Below, in pieces: positions 41,819 to 50,700 of a DNA stretch of 64,000 nucleotides. Every line of letters starts with the position of its first letter. Position 1 is the first letter of the stretch. The notes under the pieces were generated by a model, which saw only the letters and a program-made list of their open reading frames with translations, made no database searches and was not told the DNA's origin. Source of the DNA: Rathayibacter caricis DSM 15933 (GTDB lineage Bacteria; Actinomycetota; Actinomycetes; Actinomycetales; Microbacteriaceae); the NCBI RefSeq assembly GCF_003044275.1, contig NZ_PZPL01000001.1, forward strand, positions 1,426,001 to 1,490,000, written 5' to 3'. Both the position numbers and the translations under genes were made by a program.

Positions 41819-42823
41819 TCAGCGCACGCCGCCGGTCGACGCGCGGACGATCAGCTCGGGGTCGAAGCCGGCGGAGCGGACGTCGGCGTCGCCGCGGATC
41901 GCCGCGATCAGCAGCTCGGCGGCGCGCTCGCCCATGCGGTGGGTGGGCTGCCGGACGGAGGTCAGCGGCACGACGGCCGCGTCGGCGAAGGGGATGTCGT
42001 CGTAGCCGACGAGGGCGATGTCGCCGGGGATCGAGACGCCGCCGCGGACCAGGCTCTGCATGACGCCCAGCGCCAGCTCGTCGTTCGCGGCGAAGATCCC
42101 GTCGGGCCGCTCGTCCGCCGGCATCGCCAGGATCCGCTCGCCCAGCTCCCGGCCGAGGCCCGGACCCATGCCGACGGTCTCGATCGAGGAGAAGGCGGCG
42201 CCCGACGCGCGGACGGCCGCCGAGCATCCGTCGAAACGGTCGCGCACCTGCGGTATCCCGAGGGTGCCGCCGAGGAACAGGAGGCGGCGGCACCCGTTCG
42301 CGAGGAGGTGCTCGGCCGCCATCCGACCGCCGAGGACGTCGTCGAGGGCGACCGACAGCAGTCGGCCGCGCGGATCGACCTGGTCGACCAGCACGACCGG
42401 CACGCCGCGCTGCTCGAAGACGTCGAGGTGGTCGAGCGAGGACGCGATCGGCGCCAGCAGCACTCCGTCGACGCGCTGGCGGGCGAACAGGTCGAGGTAG
42501 CGCAGCTCGCGGGCCGCGGAGTCCTGCGTGGCGCCGAGGACGAGGGAGTAGCCCGCCTCCTCGGCGCCGTGCTCCGCTCCGAGCGCGAGCTCGGCGTAGA
42601 ACGGGTTGCCCAGGTTCACGACGGCCATGCCGACCGCCATGCTCTTGCCCGCGCGCAGCTGCCGGGCGGCCACGTTCGGGATGTACCCCAGGGCGGCGAC
42701 CGCGTCGGCGACCGCCGCCATCGCCGCGCTGGACACCCGCTCGGGGCGGTTCAGCGCGTACGAGGCGGTGGTCACCGAGACGCCGGCGCGGGCGGCGACG
42801 TCGCGGATGCCGACCTGGGGCAC
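41819..42823 (-). CDS. LacI family regulator next to the PL11 lyase
   Basis: A 334-residue repressor: HTH (IRDVAARAGVSVTTASYALNRP), hinge YIPNVAARQLRAGKS and a ligand domain ending GYDDIPFADAAVVPLTSVRQ. It starts with GTG at 42823, only 4 bp after the stop of the pectin lyase gene on the same strand, so they are co-transcribed. It is the likely regulator of the lyase, possibly through the GGAATGCGTTTTCC dyad at 45485. Ligand probably a pectin-derived sugar; this is inference. Confidence 0.85.
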   Translation of the reverse strand: MPQVGIRDVAARAGVSVTTASYALNRPERVSSAAMAAVADAVAALGYIPNVAARQLRAGKSMAVGMAVVNLGNPFYAELALGAEHGAEEAGYSLVLGATQDSAARELRYLDLFARQRVDGVLLAPIASSLDHLDVFEQRGVPVVLVDQVDPRGRLLSVALDDVLGGRMAAEHLLANGCRRLLFLGGTLGIPQVRDRFDGCSAAVRASGAAFSSIETVGMGPGLGRELGERILAMPADERPDGIFAANDELALGVMQSLVRGGVSIPGDIALVGYDDIPFADAAVVPLTSVRQPTHRMGERAAELLIAAIRGDADVRSAGFDPELIVRASTGGVR

Positions 42824-42827
42824 GGGA

Positions 42828-45449
42828 TCAGTCCGTGCTCGAGGAGCGGCGGCGGGAGCCGATCAGCAGGGCGGCGCCGCCGAGCAGGAGCGCGAGGACT
42901 CCGGCCGGGAGCAGCGACAGGTCGGCTCCGGTCGATGCGAGCCCTCCGTGCGAGCCGCCCGAGGCGCCGGGCGCCGCGGTGCGGGTCGGCTCGGGACCCG
43001 GCGCGACGGGCGCCGGAGCGGTCGCGGTCGGCTCGGGAGTCGGCTCCGCGGTCGGCCCCGGAGTCGGCTCGACGGTCGGCCCCGGCGTAGGCGTCGGCCC
43101 CGGCGTCCCCTCCTGCGCGAGCACCGGCACCGTCGACCAGTCGATGTCGCTCGCCAGGCCGTACGAGGTGTACGACGGCTGGTTGTACGCGGTGTTCTGG
43201 CGCGCGACCTCGACCCGGTACTGCGGGTCGTGCATCAGCGTCGTCAGCTTGCGATCGGTGACCTCGGTGCTCGAGTAGATCCGGATCGCGCTCGAGTCGG
43301 CGGTCGGCAGCAGCAGCTCCTCGCGCCAGTCGCCCAGCACGTCGGCGACCAGAGAAGGGTTGCCTTTCGTGCCGTTGTTCGTGACGGTCCCCTCGGCCGA
43401 GAGCAGCACCTCGCCCGCGCCGGTGACGATCGTCGGAGTGACGGGAGTCGCGTCCTGCATCGTCGTGCTCGCGACGATCTGGGTGGTCATGTCGGCCGCC
43501 CAGCGGATGCTCTGATTGGTGCCCGGCTGCGTGTCCGAGAGCGGCTCGCCGCTCGCGCTGAGCGTGCCGACGGCCCAGACCTCCTGGCCGGGCAGGGCGG
43601 GGTCGATGTCGCCGATCATGCCGCGACCGGTGTCCTTGCCGGTGTATGCGCCGAAGAGCACCTCTCCGGTGGCCGCGTCGCGCAGCGCGTAGCCGTACGG
43701 GGCGTACGCGCCGCCCTCGTGCACCGTGAAGACCTCGAGCCCGGGGCGGGCGGGATCGATGTCGGTGACGTGCATCGCGTCGCCGTGGCCGAGTCCCGCT
43801 TCGGTGCCGGGAGCCGCGCTGCCCTCGGGCAGCGTGTCGAACGACGTGTACAGCAGGCTCCCGTCGTCGTCGAGGGTCGCGGAGCCGTAGACGATCTCCT
43901 GGCGGCCGTCGCCGTCGACGTCGGCGGCGCTGAGCGAGTGGAAGCCCTGCGTGGTGAGGCGGCCCCACTCCTCGCTGGTGCCCTCGCGGCCGTGCGGGCC
44001 GTCGTTGAACGGGTTCGTCATCGGCACGTGGCCGCTGTCGGCGATCCACCGACGCGTCAGGTCGGAGCCGTCCCAGTCGTAGGCGACGACGACGGCGCGC
44101 GTGTAGTAGCCGCGGGCGAAGACGGCCGAGTGGGTCTCTCCGTCGAACGACGCGACTCCGGCGAGGAAGCGGTCGACGCGGTTGCCGGGCTCGATGCGCG
44201 ACATCGCGTAGTCGCCCCAGAGCAGTCCGTCGTCGCCGCGGCCCGGCTCGTAGGCGGCGGTCTCGAGCTCGGCTCCGGTCTCGCCGTCGAACACGGTGAG
44301 GTACTCGGGGCCGGTGAGGACGAAGCCCTCGAAGGTGGTGAGGTCGTTGCGGTCGCTGCGGCTGGGCGCGTAGACGTCGATGAAGTAGTCGACGAGCTCC
44401 TCGGCGCCGGCGCGGTCGAGCGGGTACTCGTGCGTCGGAGTGGTGCCGAACGCCTCCCCGAGGGTCGCGGGCCACTGCCCGCTCGTCACCTCCTCGCGCT
44501 CGCCCCAGCCCTGGAAGACCCCGACGAGGTGCTCGCGGTAGTCGGCCGCGGACATCCGGTAGTCGTCGTCGGCGGTGACGCCGGCCGCGACGTCCTCGGG
44601 CAGCAGGGTGATCGACTCCGCCCCGGAGGCGTCGCCGCCGGGCAGCACGCGGGTGCCGGGCGCGGTCTTGGTCATGATCTCGGAGCGGCCGTCGCCGTCG
44701 AAGTCCGAGACCATGAACTGCGTGTAGTGCGCGCCCGAGCGGATGTTGACGCCCAGGTCGATGCGGTGCAGCAGTGTGCCGTCGGCCTCGTAGGTGTCGA
44801 GGTAGGTGTTCCCGGTGTACCCCTTCTGCGAGACGTCCTTCGCGTTCGACGGGTACCACTTCACGACGTACTCGTAGTCGCCGTCGCCGTCCATGTCGCC
44901 GACGCTCATGTCGTTGGCGCTGTAGGTGTACGCCTCGCCGGCCGGAGTGACTCCGTCGGCCGGCTTCTGCAGCGGCAGGGTCTCGAACGCGTCGGCCGAG
45001 GCGGTCGCGGGAGCGCTGGGCTCGCCCGGCTCGCCGTCGACGATCGGCACGACCCGGTACTCGTCGCCCGGGGCGCCGTCGGGGTCGTGCAGGTTGGTGC
45101 TGTCGGTGACGACGCCGATCCGCTCGGCGCCGCGGAGCACGGCGAAGTCGGCGCCGACCATGCCGGTCGCGGAGGAGCCGGTGACCTCGGTCGCGAGCAG
45201 TCGCCAGCTGACGAACACCCCGCCGTCCGGCGAGGCGAGGGCGACGACTCCGCGGTCGAGGTCCTCGAGCTGCTGGGTGAGCAGCGGATTCGCGGCGGGC
45301 GCGGTCAGCGGGGCGGCGGAGGAGGGGGCGGCGGCGGCGAACGAGACGCCGGCGACCAGGGCGAGGCAGAGGCCGGAGCGCAGGGCCCGGCGGGAGGAGG
45401 CGGGCCCGGTCGGAACCGGACGGCGTGGACGTAGGAACGAATTCGGCAT
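42828..45449 (-). CDS. Sortase-anchored rhamnogalacturonan lyase, PL11 family
   Basis: An 873-residue exported polysaccharide lyase that cuts the rhamnogalacturonan I backbone of pectin. The PL11 eight-bladed propeller fills residues about 40-770, with calcium-binding Asp-rich turns (DMDGDGDY, DFDGDGRSE, DVDGDGRQE) and conserved NDMSVGDMDG and LLWGDYAMSRIEPGN. It ends in a Pro/Thr linker (PTPGPTVEPTPGPT) and a cell-wall sorting signal: LASTG at 837-841, a hydrophobic segment and RRR. The LAxTG form is used by class E sortases. ATG 45449 follows GAGGG; an upstream ATG at 45464 also exists. Confidence 0.88.
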   Translation of the reverse strand: MPNSFLRPRRPVPTGPASSRRALRSGLCLALVAGVSFAAAAPSSAAPLTAPAANPLLTQQLEDLDRGVVALASPDGGVFVSWRLLATEVTGSSATGMVGADFAVLRGAERIGVVTDSTNLHDPDGAPGDEYRVVPIVDGEPGEPSAPATASADAFETLPLQKPADGVTPAGEAYTYSANDMSVGDMDGDGDYEYVVKWYPSNAKDVSQKGYTGNTYLDTYEADGTLLHRIDLGVNIRSGAHYTQFMVSDFDGDGRSEIMTKTAPGTRVLPGGDASGAESITLLPEDVAAGVTADDDYRMSAADYREHLVGVFQGWGEREEVTSGQWPATLGEAFGTTPTHEYPLDRAGAEELVDYFIDVYAPSRSDRNDLTTFEGFVLTGPEYLTVFDGETGAELETAAYEPGRGDDGLLWGDYAMSRIEPGNRVDRFLAGVASFDGETHSAVFARGYYTRAVVVAYDWDGSDLTRRWIADSGHVPMTNPFNDGPHGREGTSEEWGRLTTQGFHSLSAADVDGDGRQEIVYGSATLDDDGSLLYTSFDTLPEGSAAPGTEAGLGHGDAMHVTDIDPARPGLEVFTVHEGGAYAPYGYALRDAATGEVLFGAYTGKDTGRGMIGDIDPALPGQEVWAVGTLSASGEPLSDTQPGTNQSIRWAADMTTQIVASTTMQDATPVTPTIVTGAGEVLLSAEGTVTNNGTKGNPSLVADVLGDWREELLLPTADSSAIRIYSSTEVTDRKLTTLMHDPQYRVEVARQNTAYNQPSYTSYGLASDIDWSTVPVLAQEGTPGPTPTPGPTVEPTPGPTAEPTPEPTATAPAPVAPGPEPTRTAAPGASGGSHGGLASTGADLSLLPAGVLALLLGGAALLIGSRRRSSSTD

Positions 45450-45484
45450 TGAATCCCTCGGCATCGATGGAGTCCGGAAAGCAG

Positions 45485-45498
45485 GAATGCGTTTTCCC
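45485..45498. promoter_or_regulatory. Putative operator GGAATGCGTTTTCC before the PL11 gene
   Basis: A 14-bp imperfect dyad (GGAA..TTCC around a central CG) 36 bp upstream of the lyase start, close to the GGGCAAACGCTTTCCC class of sites. It is a candidate target of the co-transcribed LacI regulator. Confidence 0.5.
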
Positions 45499-45567
45499 GG
45501 CACGCCCGCCAGCCTAGGCGACCCCTTTCACGGGGGTCAACCACGCGACTGGGAGGGATGCGCCGCG

Positions 45568-45900
45568 TCAGTCGTCGCCGAGCAACCGCTTCGGAGCGCG
45601 CGCCCGCCAGGCCTCGTGCAGCACCTGCTCGAGCTCCTCCGCCGACACCTGCTCCAGCCGCACGATCACGCTCGCGTGCCCGTCGTAGTGCGGAGTCGTC
45701 GTGAACGCCTCCGGGTCGCGGTGCAGCAGCGCCTCGCGCTCGGCGAGGTCGGCGCACCAGCACAGCAGCTCGCCCGGCCGCTCGAGCAGCCGGGCGAAGA
45801 CGGTCCGCCCGACGGCCCAGGCGGGCGTCCCGTACGAGGTCCGCTCGTGCACCTCGGGCAGCGCCAGGGCGATCCGGCGGGCGTCGTCCTCGGTGCTCAT
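45568..45900 (-). CDS. MmcQ/YjbR family protein
   Basis: A 110-residue protein of the MmcQ/YjbR (DUF1801-like, CyaY-fold) group, with the characteristic ALALPEVHERTSYGTPAWAVGRTVFARLLE and VIVRLEQVSAEELEQVLHEAWRARAPKRLL. These small proteins have a DNA-binding-like fold; a cellular role is not established. It lies 18 bp downstream of the DUF916-like gene on the same strand and ends before the PL11 promoter. Confidence 0.85.
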   Translation of the reverse strand: MSTEDDARRIALALPEVHERTSYGTPAWAVGRTVFARLLERPGELLCWCADLAEREALLHRDPEAFTTTPHYDGHASVIVRLEQVSAEELEQVLHEAWRARAPKRLLGDD

Positions 45901-45917
45901 GCCGTGCCTCCTGCGGA

Positions 45918-46979
45918 TCAGACGCCCGTGCGGGCGCCCTCGCGCAGTCCTTCCTCCTTGGCCTCGCGCACGAGCCGCTCGATGCGGCGGCGCGAGCGGA
46001 TGCGCCCGGCGAAGAGGGCGAAGAGGATCAGCGCGATGCCGAGCAGGGCCAGCAGCTGCGGCAGCGGGATCGCGGTCACGGAGGACGACTCCGAGACCGG
46101 AGCGACCTCGATCTGCTCCTCCGACGGGGTGACGACGGTCGGCGACACGGTGAACTCCACCGGCACCGAGAACAGGGGCCAGACGTCGTCGAGGACCACC
46201 GACACCGCGCGGCGGTCGCCGGGCAGCAGCTCCTGCGCGGCGGCGTCCTCGGGGATGAGCGCCGCGGAGGCGCCCTGCGCGCTGACCGTGCCGTCCAGCA
46301 GCAGGCGCACGTTGCCGGTGTTGACCACCTCGGCGTCCACCGTCACGGAGCCGGGACGCAGCGGGTTCCACGAGAGGCGGTACTCGCTCTGCACGTTCTC
46401 GACCGCGACCCCCGGAGAGACGTCGCCGGACACGCGGGTCATCACGCGGAAGCCGATGCGGCTCTCGACGCCCACGGCGGCACCGCCCGCCTCGGAGCCG
46501 ACCGAGAGGACGGACGCGGCGATGCCGGCCGCGTGGTCGCCCGGCTCCGCGTCCTCCGGGACCGTCACCGTGAAGGGCACGATCGCCGTGGCACCGGGGT
46601 CGACGGTGACGCTCTCGGGAGCGTCGATCCAGGTGCCGGCCTCGACCGACTCCTCGGAGGAGGAGAGCATGTTGAAGCGGCCGGTGTCGGTGAAGTAGCC
46701 GTCGGCCGCGGTGATGCGGAAGGTCACGGGCTGCGTGCTGAGGTTGCTGACCGCGGCCTCCTCCTGCGCCTCGGCGCCGGGATCGAGATCGAGCTCGATC
46801 CACGAGCGCTTGTCGGGAGCGCCGTCTGCGGCGGGGCGCATCGCCCACGAGATCTGCCCGGCCGTGTCGTCGGCGAGCGCGGGAGGTGCCGCGGACGCGG
46901 CCACCGCGGCGACCGCGAGGGCGAGGAGGGTGCGGACGGCGGCTCTCGGCCGGCGGGAGGATCGTCGCTGATCGGTCAT
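45918..46979 (-). CDS. DUF916-like surface membrane protein
   Basis: A 353-residue protein with a signal peptide, an extracytoplasmic region of Ig-like strands and a C-terminal transmembrane helix (LLALLGIALILFALFAG) with a basic cytoplasmic tail. The first domain (WIELDLDPGAEAQEEAAVSNLSTQPVTFRITAADGYF) and the second (GVESRIGFRVMTRVSG) match the layout of DUF916-type proteins that accompany WxL proteins on Gram-positive surfaces and tether them. ATG 46979 gives the signal peptide. The WxL-like gene lies 98 bp upstream, supporting a joint complex. Confidence 0.78.
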   Translation of the reverse strand: MTDQRRSSRRPRAAVRTLLALAVAAVAASAAPPALADDTAGQISWAMRPAADGAPDKRSWIELDLDPGAEAQEEAAVSNLSTQPVTFRITAADGYFTDTGRFNMLSSSEESVEAGTWIDAPESVTVDPGATAIVPFTVTVPEDAEPGDHAAGIAASVLSVGSEAGGAAVGVESRIGFRVMTRVSGDVSPGVAVENVQSEYRLSWNPLRPGSVTVDAEVVNTGNVRLLLDGTVSAQGASAALIPEDAAAQELLPGDRRAVSVVLDDVWPLFSVPVEFTVSPTVVTPSEEQIEVAPVSESSSVTAIPLPQLLALLGIALILFALFAGRIRSRRRIERLVREAKEEGLREGARTGV

Positions 46980-47077
46980 GAGGTGTCCAGGATGCCACGG
47001 TCGGGGAAAGGGCGACGCGGCCGAGCAGTGGCTGCTCGACCGCGTCGAAGGGTGCGGGAGGCCGGAGCCCCCCGGCG

Positions 47078-47695
47078 TCACTCGAAGAGCGACAGGGTGA
47101 GGGTCGACGAGTAGTCGCCGGCCTCGACCGTGGGGGCGGTCCTCAGGAAGAGGTCCGCGTTCGCGGTGAAGGGGCCGGTGGGAGCGACCTCGGCCGACTG
47201 GTTGGTGAGGGCCAGGAGCTCCTGGTCGACGAGGCCGACGGCGTCGTCACCCTCGTCGATGATCGTCTCGACGCGGTCGCCCTCGGCCACCAGACCGGTG
47301 TCGCCGCCCTCGATCACGCGAGGCTGCCAGCCGAGGTTGCCGGCGGGGATGACGTCTCCGGCGGCGTTGGTGAAGTCGGACGCGGATCCGACGACGTACC
47401 AGCCGGCCTCAGCGGGGATGTCCTCGGGGTCGCGGGTGTCGGCGACGGTCACGGTGGGCAGGGTGCCCGTGAACTGGCGGATGACGGACGTGGAGCCCTC
47501 CTCGGTCAGCTCGGTGGAGTCGCCGGCGACGGTCATCGACAGCGTGCCGCCTCCGGGCAGCTCGGTGATCTCGACGTTGACGTCGACGTCGTTGGAGTCG
47601 AGCTCGGCGGCCATCGCGGTGCCGGCGACGCCGAGGAGGAGGAAGCCGCCGGCGAGGCCGGCCACTCCGCGGGAGACGATCGTTCGGGTGTTCAT
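47078..47695 (-). CDS. WxL-like secreted surface protein
   Basis: A 205-residue exported protein: signal peptide to about residue 29 (TAMAAE), then a beta-rich domain with ITELPGGGTLSMTV, GWYVVGSASDF and the closing VEAGDYSSTLTLSLFE typical of the last strands of WxL domains. Classical duplicated Trp-x-Leu motifs are not obvious, so WxL-like is the safer label. It is presumably bound to the cell wall with the DUF916-like protein encoded next. ATG 47695. Confidence 0.7.
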   Translation of the reverse strand: MNTRTIVSRGVAGLAGGFLLLGVAGTAMAAELDSNDVDVNVEITELPGGGTLSMTVAGDSTELTEEGSTSVIRQFTGTLPTVTVADTRDPEDIPAEAGWYVVGSASDFTNAAGDVIPAGNLGWQPRVIEGGDTGLVAEGDRVETIIDEGDDAVGLVDQELLALTNQSAEVAPTGPFTANADLFLRTAPTVEAGDYSSTLTLSLFE

Positions 47696-47766
47696 TGCGG
47701 GTGTTCTCCGTTCTCCGCGGCGGCGCCGTCGCCGCCGCGGTTCTGTGTGTCGGATGGTAACCGAGG

Positions 47767-50700
47767 TCAGCCGCAGCTGATCGCGGAGGTGGGGGTGGTG
47801 GTGGTCGCCGTCGCGGGACGGTTCGCCACGAAGGCGGTCGAGGTCGTGGTGACCTCGCCGGCGGCGATGCTCGCCGTGCGGGCGGTGAAGGCCGCGGTCA
47901 CCGTCTTGCCGGCGCCGACCTCTGCGAAGGTCTTCGACCCGGCGGCCGAGGTGACCGTCGTCTTGACCGGGAAGGAGTTCGGGTTCGTCGCGGTGACCGT
48001 GATCACCGGCTTGCCCGCGACGCAGCGGGTGCTGGTCGTGACGGTCGCGCCGACGATACCGGTCGTCCCGGCCACCGCGGCGGTCTGCGCCGTCGCCGTG
48101 GCGGGAGACCATCCGGGCTTCGTCGCCGACACCGTCACCGAGACCACCGTGCCGCGGTCGGCCGCGGTGAGGACGTACGTCGACGCGGTCGCGCCGGCGA
48201 TGTCCACTCCGCCGCGCTTCCACTGGTACGCCGTGGCGGTCCAGGGGGCGGAGGCGGTCGCGGTGAGCCGGGTCCCGACCGTGGCGGTGCCGGTGATGGC
48301 GGCGCGCAGCGGGGCGGGGTCGGTGATGGTCTGGCCGGCGACGCTCTCGAGGGTCGGAACGACCTTCTGCATGAGCCCGGTCGCCGGGTCGAAGGTGACG
48401 CGGTCGATCGTGGTCTCGCGGTGCTGGCCGTCTCCACCGGGCATCGCGAACCGGTGGTACGCGATGTACCAGTCATCGGTGCCGGGGACGTTGACGATCG
48501 AGTTGTGGCCGGTCGCGAGGATCCCCAGCGACGGGTTCTTCTCGAGGAGGACGCCGCGGTAGGTCCACGGGCCGTCGACGCTCGTCGAGGTGGCGTAGCC
48601 GACTTTGTAGTTCTCGGAGCCGGTGTCGTCGATCGAGTACGTCAGGTGGTACAGCCCCTGGCGGTAGTTGACGAAGCTGCCCTCGCGGTAGTCGGTCAGT
48701 CCGCTCATCCGCTTGATGGTGCCGGCCTTGATCGAGAGCATGTCGTCGGACAGCTCGCCGTAGACGGGCGCCCCGTTGCCCCAGAAGAGGTAGCTCTTGC
48801 CGGTGGCGGGGTCGGTGAACGCGGCCGGGTCGATGGCCTGACCCGAGGTGACGGACTCGCCGTTGGTGATCATCGCGGTCGGCTGCGCCGTGAACGGACC
48901 GGCGGGGCTGTCGGCGACGGCCACTCCGATCGTCTTGCGGTCCAGCGAGGCGTTGTGGCCCGAGAAGTAGAAGTAGTACTTCCCGCCCTTCTCGATGATC
49001 GTCGGCGCCCACGCGTTGCCGGTCGCCCAGGGGACGTTCCCGTTCTGGCCGTCGAGGGTGAGGATCGGCTGCGCCGAGCGCGTCCAGTCGACGAGGTTCT
49101 TGGAGGACCAGACGTAGAACGTCTTGCCGCCCCAGCCCGGGAACCCGTCGGACGTCGCGTAGATGTAGAAGGTGTCACCGAACGCGACGATGTTCGGGTC
49201 GGCGTAGAGACCGGGGATCACCGGGCTCTTCATCTCGACGGCCTTCATCGTCCAGGTGGCGGTGGCTCCACCCGCTGCCGTGAGCGTGTACGTGACCGGC
49301 GTGCGCAGGTCCCGGACGGTGCCGGAGGCGGGGGAGGAGGTCGTGCCGGTCGCCGTGGCGAACACGGGGGCCAGCTTCGAGCGGTCGGTGCCGGGCTTCA
49401 CCGCGAAGGTGACGGTCCGGGCGGTCGAGTCGACGAGCGGAGCGACCTTCAGCACGTCGGGCGTGGTGAGCGAGACTCCGGCGATCTGGTCGGCCGACCC
49501 GGAGCGGGTGAGCACCTCGCTCTCGCTCAGAGCGCGGTTCCAGAGCGCGAACTCGCGGTACTCGCCCTTGAACAGCTTGTCGCCGCCGTACAGCGAGCGG
49601 CCGAGGTAGTTGGCCGCGGTGCGTCCGCCGCCCAGGTCGGCCGGCGTCGTGGTGACTCCGGTCTTCGTGGCGACTTTCGCGCCGTTCAGGTAGATCGTCG
49701 CCGTGCCGCCCGAGAGCGTGTAGGTGAGCTTCGCCCACTGGCCGCGGGGGAGGTTCGATCCGGTCCCGGCGGTCTGCTCGGTCTGCCAGTTCCCGGAGGC
49801 GATGCTCGTGCGGTACGAGTCGCCAGTGGTGAACAGGTAGCCGTTGCCGGCGTTGTTCGACGAGTTGCCGAGTCCGTAGAGGAAGTACGGCGTGCCCTGG
49901 GTCGGGTCGATCTTGACCTCGGCCTCGACGGTGACGTCCTCGACTCCGGTCAGCACGTCGTCCGGCAGGTCGACGTGGTCGTCGGTGCCGTCGAACGCGA
50001 GGGCGCCGGACTGCCAGGTGGCGCCGCCGACGATCGTCGCGTCGCGGTCGTTGCCCGACACGTCCTCGAGCGTCGTGCCCGAGCCGTTGTCGAAGGAGTA
50101 GCGCAGGATCTCACCGGCGGCGTTCGCGGTCACCGGAGTCGGGCCGGCCGGCTCGGCGGCGCGCAGGGCGGCGAGCTCGGTGGCGGTCACCGGGAGGACC
50201 GTGCCGTGGCGCGGGCTCGCGGGGAGGTCGTAGTTCGAGGCGACCTGCCAGTTCGGCGCGTTGAGGTCGGCGGTCTTCAGCGGGATGTAGCCGCGTCCGC
50301 CGTACTCGTCGACGAAGAGGTAGTTCGTCTGGCCGTTGACATCGCCCGGGTTCGCGGCGAAGGCGGTGGGGCCCTCGACGGCGCCGGTTCCGGCGTCGCG
50401 GCCGATGCAGCTGTCGACGGTGGTCCAGCCGGTCAGCGGCGCGCGGAGCTGCGTCGACTTCTCCTGGATGATGTCGGAGCAGCCGGTGCCGCTCGCGCCC
50501 TCGTCCTTCGTGAAGCGGTGGAAGGTGCCGTTCTGCTCGATCACGGTGGAGTCGATGCGAGAGGTGTCCTGCCAGACCTGCGGAGTGGAGAACGTCGTGA
50601 AGTCGCGGGTGGTGGCGTACATCATCACGTTGTTCACGTTGCCGGTGTGGTTCGGGTCGTTCTCGGCGTAGAGCTTCGAGGCCCAGTAGACGACGTAGGC

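Noticed and set aside
42606..45434. A 900-codon plus-strand open frame antisense to the PL11 gene
   Set aside because: Low-complexity Arg/Val/Gly translation, mirrors the lyase gene, no recognisable domain.
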